Below the pieces are notes generated by a model, which was not told the DNA's origin, searched no databases, and was given only the letters and a program-made list of their open reading frames with translations. 32,818 nucleotides of DNA from Chitinophagaceae bacterium UBA2789 (GTDB lineage: Bacteria; Bacteroidota; Bacteroidia; Chitinophagales; Chitinophagaceae): positions 34,704 through 67,521 of the forward strand of contig DEHX01000149.1 in assembly GCA_002352145.1 (NCBI GenBank), in the 5' to 3' direction. The stretch's first letter is position 1. Every line of letters begins with the position of its first letter. A program made the translations under genes and the position numbers. Of the stretch, positions 16,033-24,836 are shown piece after piece.

Positions 16033-17232
16033 TTACTTGTTCCTGAAAATCAGTGTAAAATAAATGGCAACAACAAAGGCTACTAAACCGGAAATGAGGA
16101 ATGTATAAGTACTGCCAATACCTGTCCATATAGCCCCGGCAATGATACTGGCAAACAGGGAACATACACTTTCTGCAGAAGTATAAAAACCAATAGCCGT
16201 AGCGGTATTTTGCTCGTGTGACAGATTAGTAATCCATGCTTTCACTACTCCTTCGGTGGCGGCTGCATAAACGCCATAAACAGCGAACAACAAGAAAATT
16301 ACTGAGACGGAAGGATTAAATGCAAAACCAGTATAGACCAGGGCAAAAAGAATAAGACCGGATGCAATCATTTTCCGAAACCCGGTTCGGTCGGCCATAA
16401 CTCCGATAGGGTAAGAACTCAGGGCATAAATGAGATTGTAAAAAATATAGGCAGCTATGGTGATGGTATCCGAATTAAATGTAGCTCCCATGATAGTTAC
16501 ATTGCTGCTGCCGATACTTTCTTTTGTGATAAGTAACAGAAAAACATCAGAACTGTTGAATAAGGCAAAAAGCAATAATACCGGAACAATTTTTTTAAAT
16601 TCCGGTGAAGCAATTTTCCAGTAGCTGAAATAAGAAAAAAAATTGCCTTTGCCCAAAGTAGAAACTGGTTGCTTCTTTTCTTTCAGCAGGAAAATTAATA
16701 GCACCGAGATGATGCCCGGAATAAAGGCAATGTAGAATAAAGTTGTATAGCTTCCGGGACTGAAGTATAAAAACAGCAATGCAATGACAGGTCCGATGGA
16801 TGCACCTACAGTATCCATACTTCGGTGAAATCCAAAAACCCTGGCCTTGGTCTCTTTGGTTGCCTGTTGTGAAAGCAAAGCGTCTCTTGAGGCGGTCCTG
16901 ATACCTTTTCCAAGCCGGTCAATGGAGCGAACAAAAAATATCCAGGCAGGATATACAAAAACGGCCATCAGGGGTTTTGAAACAGCACTGAACAAATAAC
17001 CCAGCTTTACAAAAGGTAACCGCAAACCCTTTTCATCACTCAGTTTGCCAAAATAGCCTTTGCTGATACCTGCTGTGAAATTCACAACACCTTCCAGTAT
17101 CCCGATCAGTAAAATGCTGAAGCCAATTTCTTTCAGGTAAACAGGGATGACCGGGTACAGCATTTCACTTGCTACATCAGCAAACAAACTCACCAGCGAA
17201 AGAATAAGAACAGTCCGGTTTATGATTCGCAT
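16033..17232 (-). CDS. MFS transporter
   Basis: A 399-residue major facilitator protein with 12 predicted membrane segments. Conserved points are SLFADVASEMLYPVIPVYL in helix 1, the loop motif KLSDEKGLR between helices 2 and 3, and the DRLGKGIRTASRDALLS loop (about 109-125). This last motif marks a subfamily of bacterial MFS proteins often annotated simply as MFS transporter. Substrate unknown. The barrel protein gene lies 89 bases downstream on the same strand, so they could be co-transcribed. The gene is divergent from mreB. Confidence 0.88.
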   Translation of the reverse strand: MRIINRTVLILSLVSLFADVASEMLYPVIPVYLKEIGFSILLIGILEGVVNFTAGISKGYFGKLSDEKGLRLPFVKLGYLFSAVSKPLMAVFVYPAWIFFVRSIDRLGKGIRTASRDALLSQQATKETKARVFGFHRSMDTVGASIGPVIALLFLYFSPGSYTTLFYIAFIPGIISVLLIFLLKEKKQPVSTLGKGNFFSYFSYWKIASPEFKKIVPVLLLFALFNSSDVFLLLITKESIGSSNVTIMGATFNSDTITIAAYIFYNLIYALSSYPIGVMADRTGFRKMIASGLILFALVYTGFAFNPSVSVIFLLFAVYGVYAAATEGVVKAWITNLSHEQNTATAIGFYTSAESVCSLFASIIAGAIWTGIGSTYTFLISGLVAFVVAIYFTLIFRNK

Positions 17233-17369
17233 GTGATGAAGGTAGAAGAAAAAATTGTCCTGAAACTATTACTGAAAATTTCGGGGTTATGCTATTAAAA
17301 AAAATATTTTAACCAGAATTTCTGAGTCATGAAAATCGTAAAAAATCTTTGCCAGACAAGGGTTTCCGC

Positions 17370-17401
17370 TTTGTTAATTCAAATTATTTCCTCCACCTTT
17401 G
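17370..17401 (+). promoter_or_regulatory. Probable promoter of the mreB operon
   Basis: TTTG at 17370-17373 is followed after exactly 20 bp by CACCTTTG at 17394-17401, a near-match to TAnnTTTG. The spacing is that of Bacteroidota primary-sigma promoters. It lies downstream of the ATG at 17329, which supports mreB starting at 17428. Confidence 0.65.
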
Positions 17402-17427
17402 CCCCTACAAAATCCAAGGAAATATTA

Positions 17428-18453
17428 ATGGGACTTTTTAACTGGTTTACACAAGAAATAGCCATCGACCTGGGTACAGCCAATACCCTCATTATACACA
17501 ACGACGAAGTAGTGGTGAACGAACCGAGCATTGTAGCGCTGAACCGCAACAACCCGAAAGAAGTGCTGGCGGTTGGTAAAAAGGCGCTGATGATGCATGA
17601 AAAAACCCACGAAAGTATCCGTACGGTTCGGCCGTTGAAAGACGGTGTAATTGCCGATTTCAATGCCGCCGAATTGATGATAAGGGAACTGATCAAATTG
17701 GTATACCCCAAAAAACCCCTGTTTCCCCCCAGCTGGCGGATGATGATCTGTATTCCTTCTTCAATTACTGAAGTGGAAAAAAGGGCTGTTCGTGACAGTG
17801 CGGAGCAGGCAGGGGCGAAAGAAGTATATCTTATTCATGAGCCTATGGCTGCTGCATTGGGTATAGGTATCGATGTAGAAGAGCCGGTTGGTAACATGAT
17901 CATTGATATTGGTGGTGGAACTACAGGTATTACTGTTATTGCCTTAGCCGGTATTGTCTGCGACCAGTCTATCCGTATCGCCGGGGATGAATTTACCGCT
18001 GATATTATGGAAGCTTTGCGCCGTTACCATAGTTTGCTGATTGGTGAACGTACGGCCGAGCAGATCAAGATACAAGTAGGCGCTGCTATGAAGGAGATTG
18101 ACAATCCGCCGGATGATTTTCCCGTAAATGGCCGTGACCTGGTAACCGGTATTCCCAAGCAAATCATGGTGAGCTACCAGGAAATTGCAGAAGCATTGGA
18201 TAAAAGCATTTTTAAAATTGAAGAAGCAATTCTAAAGGCACTGGAGCAAACACCGCCTGAGCTGGCCGCTGATATATATCGCAGGGGATTGTACATTACC
18301 GGAGGTGGTGCCTTATTAAGGGGGCTCGACAAGCGACTCAGCAATAAGATCAAATTGCCTGTTCATGTGGCTGACGATCCGCTGAAGAGTGTGGTAAGGG
18401 GAACAGGAATTGCTCTGAAAAATTATGACCGGTATCCTTTTGTAATGAGATAA
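17428..18453 (+). CDS. mreB: Rod shape-determining protein MreB
   Basis: Bacterial actin homologue that polymerises at the inner membrane and guides lateral cell-wall synthesis. From this start the protein is 341 residues, the usual length, beginning MGLFNWFTQEIAIDLGTANT with the first phosphate-binding loop at about 14-20; the second, DIGGGTTGITVI, is near 161-172. The N-terminal LFNWF stretch fits the membrane-binding amphipathic tip. An ATG at 17329 is in frame, but the promoter lies after it and a good ribosome-binding site (AAGGA, 17416-17420) precedes 17428 by 7 bases, so 17428 is chosen. First gene of the elongasome cluster. Confidence 0.97.
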   Translation: MGLFNWFTQEIAIDLGTANTLIIHNDEVVVNEPSIVALNRNNPKEVLAVGKKALMMHEKTHESIRTVRPLKDGVIADFNAAELMIRELIKLVYPKKPLFPPSWRMMICIPSSITEVEKRAVRDSAEQAGAKEVYLIHEPMAAALGIGIDVEEPVGNMIIDIGGGTTGITVIALAGIVCDQSIRIAGDEFTADIMEALRRYHSLLIGERTAEQIKIQVGAAMKEIDNPPDDFPVNGRDLVTGIPKQIMVSYQEIAEALDKSIFKIEEAILKALEQTPPELAADIYRRGLYITGGGALLRGLDKRLSNKIKLPVHVADDPLKSVVRGTGIALKNYDRYPFVMR

Positions 18454-18469
18454 TGAAAGGTAAAAGGAG

Positions 18470-18538
18470 TAAGGAATAAGGTATAAGGCATAAGACATTC
18501 GTCTCTTAACCTCAAACCTTAAACCTCAAACCTTAAAC
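18470..18538. repeat. Two opposed heptanucleotide repeat tracts between mreB and mreC
   Basis: The left tract has four 7-base units (TAAGGAA, TAAGGTA, TAAGGCA, TAAGACA, 18470-18497). The right tract alternates CTCAAAC and CTTAAAC twice (18511-18538), a perfect 14-base tandem duplication. One half is purine-rich and the other pyrimidine-rich, with partial complementarity. Confidence 0.8.
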
Positions 18539-18543
18539 ACCTT

Positions 18544-19422
18544 ATGCGTAACGTCCTTCTTTTTATTCGCCGGTACAGAACTTTCTTCGCTTTCCTTATT
18601 TTACAGGGAGTTGCGTTATGGTTTTTATTCAGCTATAACCGCTTTCACCGGGCTAAATTCCTTGGAGTAGCCAATGAAGTGACAGGTGTCATCAACTCAC
18701 AGTATAATAAGGTAGAGGACTATTTCACTCTCCGGGAAGAGAATAAGCGGGTAAATCGCCTGAATGATTCTTTGCTGAACCTGTTGCCTTCTCACTATGG
18801 AAGAAGGGATACAACAGTTTCAGCAGTGCAGGATTCCGTACCTTATGACACATTGGGGCATTACCGCCGCTATTTTTCCCGCCCGGCTACGGTTGTTTAT
18901 AATACTGTCAATTCCCAGAAAAACTATATACAATTGAACAGGGGCGCCAACCAGGGGATAAAAGACAATATGGCCGTACTGGGTTCTGATGGCAGTGCGG
19001 TAGGGGTAGTGGTCAATGTTAGCCCTAACTTCAGCCAGGCAATGAGCTTGTTGCATGTTCAGCATAAGGTAAATGCTTCGCTGAAAAAAAGTGGCAACTT
19101 CGGGACCGTGGAATGGGATGGTAAAGATCCCCGCTACCTGACGTTAAGGGGTATACCTCAAAGTGTAGAGGTGAACAAAGGAGATACAGTGCTCACAAGT
19201 ACTTATTCTTTTAATTTCCCACCCGGTCATATGGTAGGATATATTGATGAGGTGATAAAAGACAAAAGCACCAATTTTTATGTGTTGAAGATCAGAACAG
19301 CTGCTAATTTCTTTAACCTGCAGCAGGTGCATGTCATAGAGAATGTGGAAAGAGATGAGCAGTGGCAACTGATGCAGGACACCAAAAACAAAATTGAACA
19401 AGGTAAAAAAGCACCGAAGTGA
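18544..19422 (+). CDS. mreC: Rod shape-determining protein MreC
   Basis: Bitopic periplasmic scaffold of the elongasome that binds PBP2 and activates the synthase. The 292-residue product has a short basic cytoplasmic tail, one membrane helix at about 14-32, a coiled coil at about 45-80 (YNKVEDYFTLREENKRVNRL region), and the beta-rich MreC domain from about 105 to 275. Family marks are the ANQGIKDNMAVLGSDG stretch and the GTVEWDGKDP..LTLRGIP segment. It lies 90 bases after mreB, across heptamer repeats, and its last four bases overlap the mreD start. Confidence 0.95.
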   Translation: MRNVLLFIRRYRTFFAFLILQGVALWFLFSYNRFHRAKFLGVANEVTGVINSQYNKVEDYFTLREENKRVNRLNDSLLNLLPSHYGRRDTTVSAVQDSVPYDTLGHYRRYFSRPATVVYNTVNSQKNYIQLNRGANQGIKDNMAVLGSDGSAVGVVVNVSPNFSQAMSLLHVQHKVNASLKKSGNFGTVEWDGKDPRYLTLRGIPQSVEVNKGDTVLTSTYSFNFPPGHMVGYIDEVIKDKSTNFYVLKIRTAANFFNLQQVHVIENVERDEQWQLMQDTKNKIEQGKKAPK

Positions 19423-19952
19423 GTGATCTGCTAAGAAACATAATAAGATTTGCTGTATTCATCCTGGTACAGGTGTATATTCTGAATAAGATGCCCCACC
19501 TGCATAGGTTCATTACACCTTATATCTATTTTCTTTTCATTCTTTGGTTGCCTTTTACCATTTCCCGCTTTGGCTTGCTGGTCATAGGCTTTGTTACCGG
19601 ACTGACACTGGATTATTTTACTATGACACCCGGCCTGCATGCAGCAGCCTGCACCCTTATTGCCTATGTAAGGCCTTTTGTGATCAATGTATTGACACCA
19701 AAAGACAGTTCTGAATTCAACTACCGGGAACCCTCACCCAAAGCCATGCAGTGGACACCTTATGCTGTTTATGTTTTTGTCCTTACCCTCCTGCATCATG
19801 GCTATATGGTATTTCTTGAATGGCTGGATGTTGGGAATTTTCTGGATTTTATCATTAAAGTTATTGCTACCACAGGCATTAGTTTGCTGCTGATTTTTAT
19901 GGTTGAATTATTGTTTCCCCGACAATTGAAATTCCGCACCAATACGGCATAG
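19419..19952 (+). CDS. mreD: Rod shape-determining protein MreD
   Basis: A 177-residue integral membrane protein with five or six hydrophobic segments and little soluble sequence, matching MreD, the membrane partner of MreC. The start is GTG at 19419, overlapping the mreC stop as GTGA, which points to translational coupling. No ATG in frame would preserve the first membrane helix (NIIRFAVFILVQVYILN). Sequence conservation in MreD is low, so the call rests on length, topology and position between mreC and mrdA. Confidence 0.88.
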   Translation: MSDLLRNIIRFAVFILVQVYILNKMPHLHRFITPYIYFLFILWLPFTISRFGLLVIGFVTGLTLDYFTMTPGLHAAACTLIAYVRPFVINVLTPKDSSEFNYREPSPKAMQWTPYAVYVFVLTLLHHGYMVFLEWLDVGNFLDFIIKVIATTGISLLLIFMVELLFPRQLKFRTNTA

Positions 19953-20011
19953 AAAAATCAACAGGCAGTACTGAAATTTTCCTTAAAAAAAATCTTTTCA
20001 GGTCAATTAGA

Positions 20012-20043
20012 TTTGGAAACCGTTTATCGTAATTCGTACTTTG
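20012..20043 (+). promoter_or_regulatory. Candidate internal promoter for mrdA-rodA
   Basis: TTTG at 20012-20015 is followed after 20 bp by GTACTTTG (20036-20043), an imperfect -7 box with the TA shifted by one base. It lies in the 148-base gap between mreD and mrdA and would allow the two synthase genes to be made separately from mreBCD. Confidence 0.45.
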
Positions 20044-20100
20044 CAGCCTTGTACTTTATTTTTCACCTGATACCTCGCACAGTTTATCCCATAGTTTAAT

Positions 20101-22194
20101 ATGTCCGTGTTTAACCAATCAAGAAGCCGTATCATCCGCCTGATATTTGGGGTTACATTTTTGGTTATTATAGGTCAGTTGTTTTACCTACAGGTCATGT
20201 CAGGAAAATTCAGGCAACTGGCAATGGATAATGCTGTTTATCCAAAGATCATTTACCCGGAAAGGGGAATCATTTATGACAGGGAAGGGAAAGCCATTCT
20301 TAATAATACTATCAGTTATGATCTGATGGTAACGCCAGCAGAGATCAAGGGCATAGATGTGCAGGAGTTTTGCCGGCTGATGAATTTAGATACGGCAGAG
20401 TTCAACAAGCGAATACTGGAAGCCAAGATCAAAAACACTTCGGTGCGGCCTTCAATTTTTGATGATCAGTTAACGCCTGACATTCAAGCAAGATTTGAAG
20501 AAAATAGCTGGAAGTTTCCCGGTTTTACGCTGGTGGAAAGACCGGTAAGAACATATCCTTTTAACGCAGCTGCGCATATTTTAGGCTATGTAAGAGAGGC
20601 AGATCCAAAGGATATAGAAAAGTCGGGAAATTTTTACCGGCAGGGGGATTATATAGGTAAAACAGGACTTGAGGCGTATTATGAAAAAGTGCTGATGGGT
20701 CAAAGAGGGGTGGAATACTGGATCAAGGATAATAAGAACAGGTTAGTTGGCCATTATGAAAAAGGTTCTTTTGATACTGCGGCTGTTGCGGGTAGAGGGC
20801 TAAGAACATACCTGGATGCAGACCTGCAGCAACTGGCAGAGAAATTAATGACGAACAAAGTAGGAGGGCTGGTGGCTATTGATCCAAAAACAGGAGGAAT
20901 ATTGGCTATGGTATCGGGGCCAAATTATAATCCCAATGATTTGACTGGTCCGGAAGGAAGTAAAAATTTCGGCCGCCTGCAGTTGGATGTGGCAGGTCCG
21001 ATGCTTAACAGGGCAATTAATGGATTATATGAACCCGGTTCCACATTTAAACCTCTTGGAGCATTGGTCGCTCTTGATGAAGGATTAATAACTCCTGCTT
21101 ATGGTTATCCCTGCGGAGGTCGCTATATGGGCTGTGGTTCGGGTAAACCTGCCTGTACCCATTCCGGTGGTGGGCATTCCGCCAATTTACGAAATGCCAT
21201 TGCGTATTCTTGTAATTCTTATTTCACCCATCTCTACCGCATGGCTGCTGACAACCCTCAGTATGGCGGGGTTAAGAAAGGATACATGAAGTGGAGGGAG
21301 TATATGAACCTTTTTGGGTTGGGTGTCCGTTTAGGGGTGGATTTGCCCAGTGAAAACAAAGGGAATATTCCTGATACAGCCAGTTATAATAAACAATATC
21401 GTGGCAGCTGGAACTCCTGTACCAATCTGACACTAGGTATAGGACAGGATCAGATGCAGGCAACACCATTACAGTTGGCCAATGCAATGTGTATCATTGC
21501 CAATAAAGGGTATTATTATACACCCCATTTTGTACAGAAGATAGACGATGAAACGGACGATGATACAGTATACATGAACAAGTTCAGGGTGAAGCATGAA
21601 GTATTGACACATATTCCCGATACAGCTTATCGTGCCGTTATCGAAGGAATGAATGATGTGGTAAAATTTGGTACAGCCAGGATTGCACAAATACCCGGAA
21701 TAGAAGTTTGTGCCAAAACCGGTACCGCTGAAAACTATACGATACTGGATGGCCGGAGAATTAAACTCCCTAATAACTCCATGTTTGTTTGTTTTGCACC
21801 AAAAGACAACCCGAAAATTGCCATCGCTGTTTGTGTGCAGAATGCCGGTTACGGGGCTACCTGGGGTGGTCCAATATCAAGAATACTTATTGAAAAGTAC
21901 CTGAACGACACAATCCAGAAAAAAAGTGAAGCAGATGTAGACAGAATTTCAAAAGCCAACCTGATACCTGCCCATTACAAGCGATTACAGTATAAGGCAG
22001 ATTCTTCACGGGCATGGGAGTGGTTCAAAATGACAAAGGACAGTAGTTATATTAAGAAATTCAGAAGGGCACAGGCTGATACCCCAAAACCTCCTGCACC
22101 CAAACCGGCAGACAAGCAAAAGACGATAACGTATATCTGGATGCAAGAAGAAAAAAAGGTGGCTTCCGCATTAAAAAGTCGGGTATTATCATGA
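20101..22194 (+). CDS. mrdA: Penicillin-binding protein 2 (peptidoglycan transpeptidase)
   Basis: Transpeptidase of the elongasome that cross-links new peptidoglycan in the periplasm. The 697-residue protein has a single N-terminal membrane anchor (about 10-30), the PBP dimerisation or pedestal domain (ERGIIYDREG at about 54-63), and a transpeptidase domain with all three active-site motifs: STFK with Ser314 and Lys317, SCN at 370-372 and KTG at 539-541. Before the second motif is a Cys/His-rich insert (Cys338, Cys345, Cys352, His354, His359), which together with Cys371 may bind zinc as reported for E. coli PBP2. The C-terminal tail (about 660-697) is a Pro/Lys-rich low-complexity region. It overlaps rodA by ATGA. 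Confidence 0.96.
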   Translation: MSVFNQSRSRIIRLIFGVTFLVIIGQLFYLQVMSGKFRQLAMDNAVYPKIIYPERGIIYDREGKAILNNTISYDLMVTPAEIKGIDVQEFCRLMNLDTAEFNKRILEAKIKNTSVRPSIFDDQLTPDIQARFEENSWKFPGFTLVERPVRTYPFNAAAHILGYVREADPKDIEKSGNFYRQGDYIGKTGLEAYYEKVLMGQRGVEYWIKDNKNRLVGHYEKGSFDTAAVAGRGLRTYLDADLQQLAEKLMTNKVGGLVAIDPKTGGILAMVSGPNYNPNDLTGPEGSKNFGRLQLDVAGPMLNRAINGLYEPGSTFKPLGALVALDEGLITPAYGYPCGGRYMGCGSGKPACTHSGGGHSANLRNAIAYSCNSYFTHLYRMAADNPQYGGVKKGYMKWREYMNLFGLGVRLGVDLPSENKGNIPDTASYNKQYRGSWNSCTNLTLGIGQDQMQATPLQLANAMCIIANKGYYYTPHFVQKIDDETDDDTVYMNKFRVKHEVLTHIPDTAYRAVIEGMNDVVKFGTARIAQIPGIEVCAKTGTAENYTILDGRRIKLPNNSMFVCFAPKDNPKIAIAVCVQNAGYGATWGGPISRILIEKYLNDTIQKKSEADVDRISKANLIPAHYKRLQYKADSSRAWEWFKMTKDSSYIKKFRRAQADTPKPPAPKPADKQKTITYIWMQEEKKVASALKSRVLS

Positions 22195-23531
22195 ACCAGC
22201 GCAACCCCGCCATATCAAAAGGAATAGACTGGAGCCTGATAGGTATTTACCTGTTGCTGGTGGTTATTGGTCTCACAGCCATTTTCGCTGTTACTTACAA
22301 AGAAGGAGATCCCATCATTCAAAGCTTCTTTCGCTTTAAGACGGATTACAGCAAACAGTTCTACTTTTTTTGCCTGGGTACTTTAATTGGTTTCTTTATA
22401 CTGCTCACCGACAGTAAGTTTTTTGCTGCTACAGCAAATTTGGGATACGCATTAGGAATATTTATGTTGCTGCTGGTGTTCCCTTTTCATTCACCAATAA
22501 AGGGAACGGAGTCAATCATCAAGCTCGGAGCTTTTAATTTTCAACCTGCTGAACTGTGTAAAATATTTGTGGCGCTGGCATTGGCCAAATACCTCTCAAG
22601 ACCGGAAACGGATTTTACAAAAACAAGGGCGCAGTTAATTGCTGCGGGTATTGCCTTGTTTCCTGCAGCCCTTACCTTATTGCAAAGCGAAACCGGTTTG
22701 GCCCTGGTCTATTTCTCCTTCTTCATTGTAATGTACAGGGAAGGGTTGCCTTCTGTCATTCTGTTGATCGGTATTGCCGTGACAGCCCTGGTTGTTGCTA
22801 CCATTGTGATTGAGCCCGATACGCTGGCCATAGCGTTGACGGTGCTTGCTGCCTTGCTGATTTACATATTCCGCCGGCAGATAAAACGCCGTCGCCAGAT
22901 CCTGACGACTATTATTTTCTTATGGGTACTTTGTGTGGGGCTTCAGCGGTTTGCCGTTCCTTACGCTTTTAAAAACGTTTTACAAAAGCACCAGGTAGAA
23001 AGGATTTATGATTTGTTTGGTAAGGACAATCCTTATCTCGATAAAAGTGCTGAGCTCACTACAGAGGAATTAAAAAAGAAAAAGGAAAGCGGAACCAGCT
23101 ATAATGTACGGCAGTCAAAAATTGCCATTGGCAGCGGCAGGATATTTGGGAAAGGAATTTTAAACGCAACACAAACCCGCTACGATTTTGTACCGGAACA
23201 ACGTACGGATTTTATTTTTTGTACTGTGGGGGAGGGTTTTGGTTTCGCAGGCAGCTTTGTGTTGTTGGGTCTTTATCTCATCCTGCTTTTCCGTATTGTT
23301 ACGATTGCCGAGCGACAGCGCAGTACATTCAGCAGGAGCTATGCGTACGGGGTGGCAGCTGTTTTCTTTTTTCATATTGCCATTAATATTGCCATGACAG
23401 TGGGACTTGCACCGGTTATTGGCATCCCGCTTCCGTTTGTAAGCTACGGGGGCACATCACTGCTTACTTTCACCATTTTGCTTTTCATTCTTATTCGTTT
23501 GGATGCCGACAGGCAAATGGTATTGAGATAG
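22191..23531 (+). CDS. rodA: RodA, SEDS peptidoglycan glycosyltransferase
   Basis: Membrane glycosyltransferase that polymerises lipid II in complex with PBP2. The 446-residue product has about ten membrane helices and the SEDS features FNFQPAELCKIFVALALAKY (about 115-134) and, near the end, GLAPVIGIPLPFVSYGGTS (about 405-423). A charged extracytoplasmic loop of about 45 residues around 270-315 carries the catalytic region (NVRQSKIAIGSGRIFGKG). The ATG overlaps the mrdA stop as ATGA, which ties production of the two partners together. Last gene of the elongasome cluster; I see no hairpin after it. Confidence 0.96.
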   Translation: MNQRNPAISKGIDWSLIGIYLLLVVIGLTAIFAVTYKEGDPIIQSFFRFKTDYSKQFYFFCLGTLIGFFILLTDSKFFAATANLGYALGIFMLLLVFPFHSPIKGTESIIKLGAFNFQPAELCKIFVALALAKYLSRPETDFTKTRAQLIAAGIALFPAALTLLQSETGLALVYFSFFIVMYREGLPSVILLIGIAVTALVVATIVIEPDTLAIALTVLAALLIYIFRRQIKRRRQILTTIIFLWVLCVGLQRFAVPYAFKNVLQKHQVERIYDLFGKDNPYLDKSAELTTEELKKKKESGTSYNVRQSKIAIGSGRIFGKGILNATQTRYDFVPEQRTDFIFCTVGEGFGFAGSFVLLGLYLILLFRIVTIAERQRSTFSRSYAYGVAAVFFFHIAINIAMTVGLAPVIGIPLPFVSYGGTSLLTFTILLFILIRLDADRQMVLR

Positions 23532-23594
23532 GAATGACAATTAACAAGTTCCAAATCCCAACTTTAGAGCCCTGGAATTGTAATTTTGAAGTTT

Positions 23595-24335
23595 ATGAAA
23601 ATCATTCCACTTTCAGAAGGCACTTTTACCATTGATAAAACCAAACATTTTGTACCGTTTGACGAAAACGAGCATAGCCTGAAGGACAGGCCTTCAGGGA
23701 GTTTATTGGTAGAGATCCAGCCATTTGTTGTTATCACCTCAAAAGACATCATTTTATTGGATACAGGCCTTGGTTTCGAAAGAAATGGCATCTTGCAGCT
23801 TCACCATAACCTGATGAATGTTGGTATTAATCCATCAGAAGTTACCAAAGTGTTGATGAGCCACCTGCATAAAGACCATGCCGGTGCAGTTGGAATAGAA
23901 AGGGATGGTTTGGGTGCCCGGCTTTCCCTGCCCAATGCAAAATATTATGTGCAACGGACCGAATTAGTTTATGCTTTTGAAAAAGGGTTTCCTTCTTTTA
24001 TCCAGGAAGAACTGGAATGTTTGCGAAATAATGAACAGGCCGTTTTGCTCGAAGGTTCAGGGATTATTGATGAATACATCCGGTATGAGGTTTCCGGCGC
24101 CCATTCACCGCATCACCAGGTATTTTGGGTAAAAGAAGCCGGTGAGATCATCTTTTTCGGAGGCGATGAAGCGCCACAATTGCAACAAATGAAACACCGC
24201 TTTGTGGCCAAATATGATTACAATGGTAAAAAAGCAATGGAATTAAGGCAAAAATGGTGGGAGCAGGGAGCAAAAGAAAAATGGACCTTTCTTTTTTACC
24301 ATGATGTTAAACATCCATTGTGGACTTTTCAATAA
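23595..24335 (+). CDS. MBL-fold metallo-hydrolase
   Basis: A 246-residue soluble metallo-beta-lactamase-fold enzyme with no signal peptide. The metal ligands are visible: HLHKDH at 90-95 (His90, His92, Asp94, His95), a third-histidine region AHSPHH at 169-174, Asp191 in FGGDEAP, and His236 in the C-terminal YHDVKH. Such proteins include lactonases, phosphodiesterases and many uncharacterised hydrolases; the substrate cannot be read here. The frame begins at a TTG (23586), but the ATG at 23595 gives the natural MKIIPLSEGTF start. A perfect -7-like TAATTTTG (23581-23588) overlaps that TTG and would give an almost leaderless transcript. Confidence 0.85.
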   Translation: MKIIPLSEGTFTIDKTKHFVPFDENEHSLKDRPSGSLLVEIQPFVVITSKDIILLDTGLGFERNGILQLHHNLMNVGINPSEVTKVLMSHLHKDHAGAVGIERDGLGARLSLPNAKYYVQRTELVYAFEKGFPSFIQEELECLRNNEQAVLLEGSGIIDEYIRYEVSGAHSPHHQVFWVKEAGEIIFFGGDEAPQLQQMKHRFVAKYDYNGKKAMELRQKWWEQGAKEKWTFLFYHDVKHPLWTFQ

Positions 24336-24361
24336 AAAAGCTGGTTTTTTCAAACCAGCTT
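24332..24361 (-). terminator. Terminator of the ECF sigma factor operon
   Basis: Perfect 10-bp arms (24338-24347 and 24352-24361) with a 4-base loop. The T run follows the hairpin only on the minus strand, where it overlaps the stop codon of the MBL gene, so it terminates the minus-strand operon ending at 24393. Confidence 0.85.
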
Positions 24362-24392
24362 CCGATAGCTAAAAGTATTAATACATTAATAA

Positions 24393-24830
24393 CTACAAAA
24401 GGCAATTGTACATCCGGAGCATGATAGCCCTTGTTCTTCGGGGCGGCACTCTGTCTCCTCTTCTGTGTTCACGGATGATATCAACGGCTTTTCTTCGGAA
24501 CTCATCTTCGTATAAATAGACTTTATTAGCTCGTTGCTCATCCAGTATTTGCCTGAATTCTCCGCGGTAGCGCAAACGAAGTTCAACGATTTTTTGCTGC
24601 AGCACTAACCTGTCACCCCTGTTTTGACGATGAGTCTGGGCAAATTCACGAAAGTAACGAACGAATACGGGTGTGAACCGGTCGGCTTCATTCCTGTTCA
24701 GGTTGAGTTTGTTCTGAATATATTCCCTCATCCGCTCTTGTATCTTACCCTCCTGCGGAGTGGGCTCATCATTTTGCGCCATGGTTGCAACACCGGGGAT
24801 GAGGAATAATATGATTAACCACTTTTTCAT
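24393..24830 (-). CDS. Small secreted protein of the ECF sigma operon, 145 aa
   Basis: Starts with a clear signal peptide (MKKWLIILFLIPGVATMAQ), so it is periplasmic. The rest is highly charged and helical, with many Arg and Glu residues and repeated R-x-x-R patterns (ERMREYIQNKLNLNRNEADRF, LVLQQKIVELRLRYRGEFRQIL). It resembles the small Spy/CpxP-like or so-called sensor of ECF sigma proteins found downstream of Bacteroidota ECF sigma genes, but I cannot place it in a family firmly. It lies 6 bases after the membrane protein gene and is the last gene before the terminator. An envelope-stress or sensing role is inferred from context. Confidence 0.72.
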   Translation of the reverse strand: MKKWLIILFLIPGVATMAQNDEPTPQEGKIQERMREYIQNKLNLNRNEADRFTPVFVRYFREFAQTHRQNRGDRLVLQQKIVELRLRYRGEFRQILDEQRANKVYLYEDEFRRKAVDIIREHRRGDRVPPRRTRAIMLRMYNCLL

Positions 24831-24836
24831 TGTTGC

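Noticed and set aside
15944..16165. Extension of the barrel protein to an ATG at 16165
   Set aside because: It would run into the MFS gene and place 74 non-conserved residues before a perfect signal peptide.
17329..17427. Longer MreB from the ATG at 17329
   Set aside because: The promoter elements lie after that ATG, a good AAGGA site precedes 17428, and MreB normally begins with the LFNWF-type tip.
23581..23588. TAATTTTG as promoter of the MBL gene
   Set aside because: The box matches, but it would start transcription nearly at the ATG and has no -33 partner, so I do not list it as a feature; read-through from rodA is as likely.
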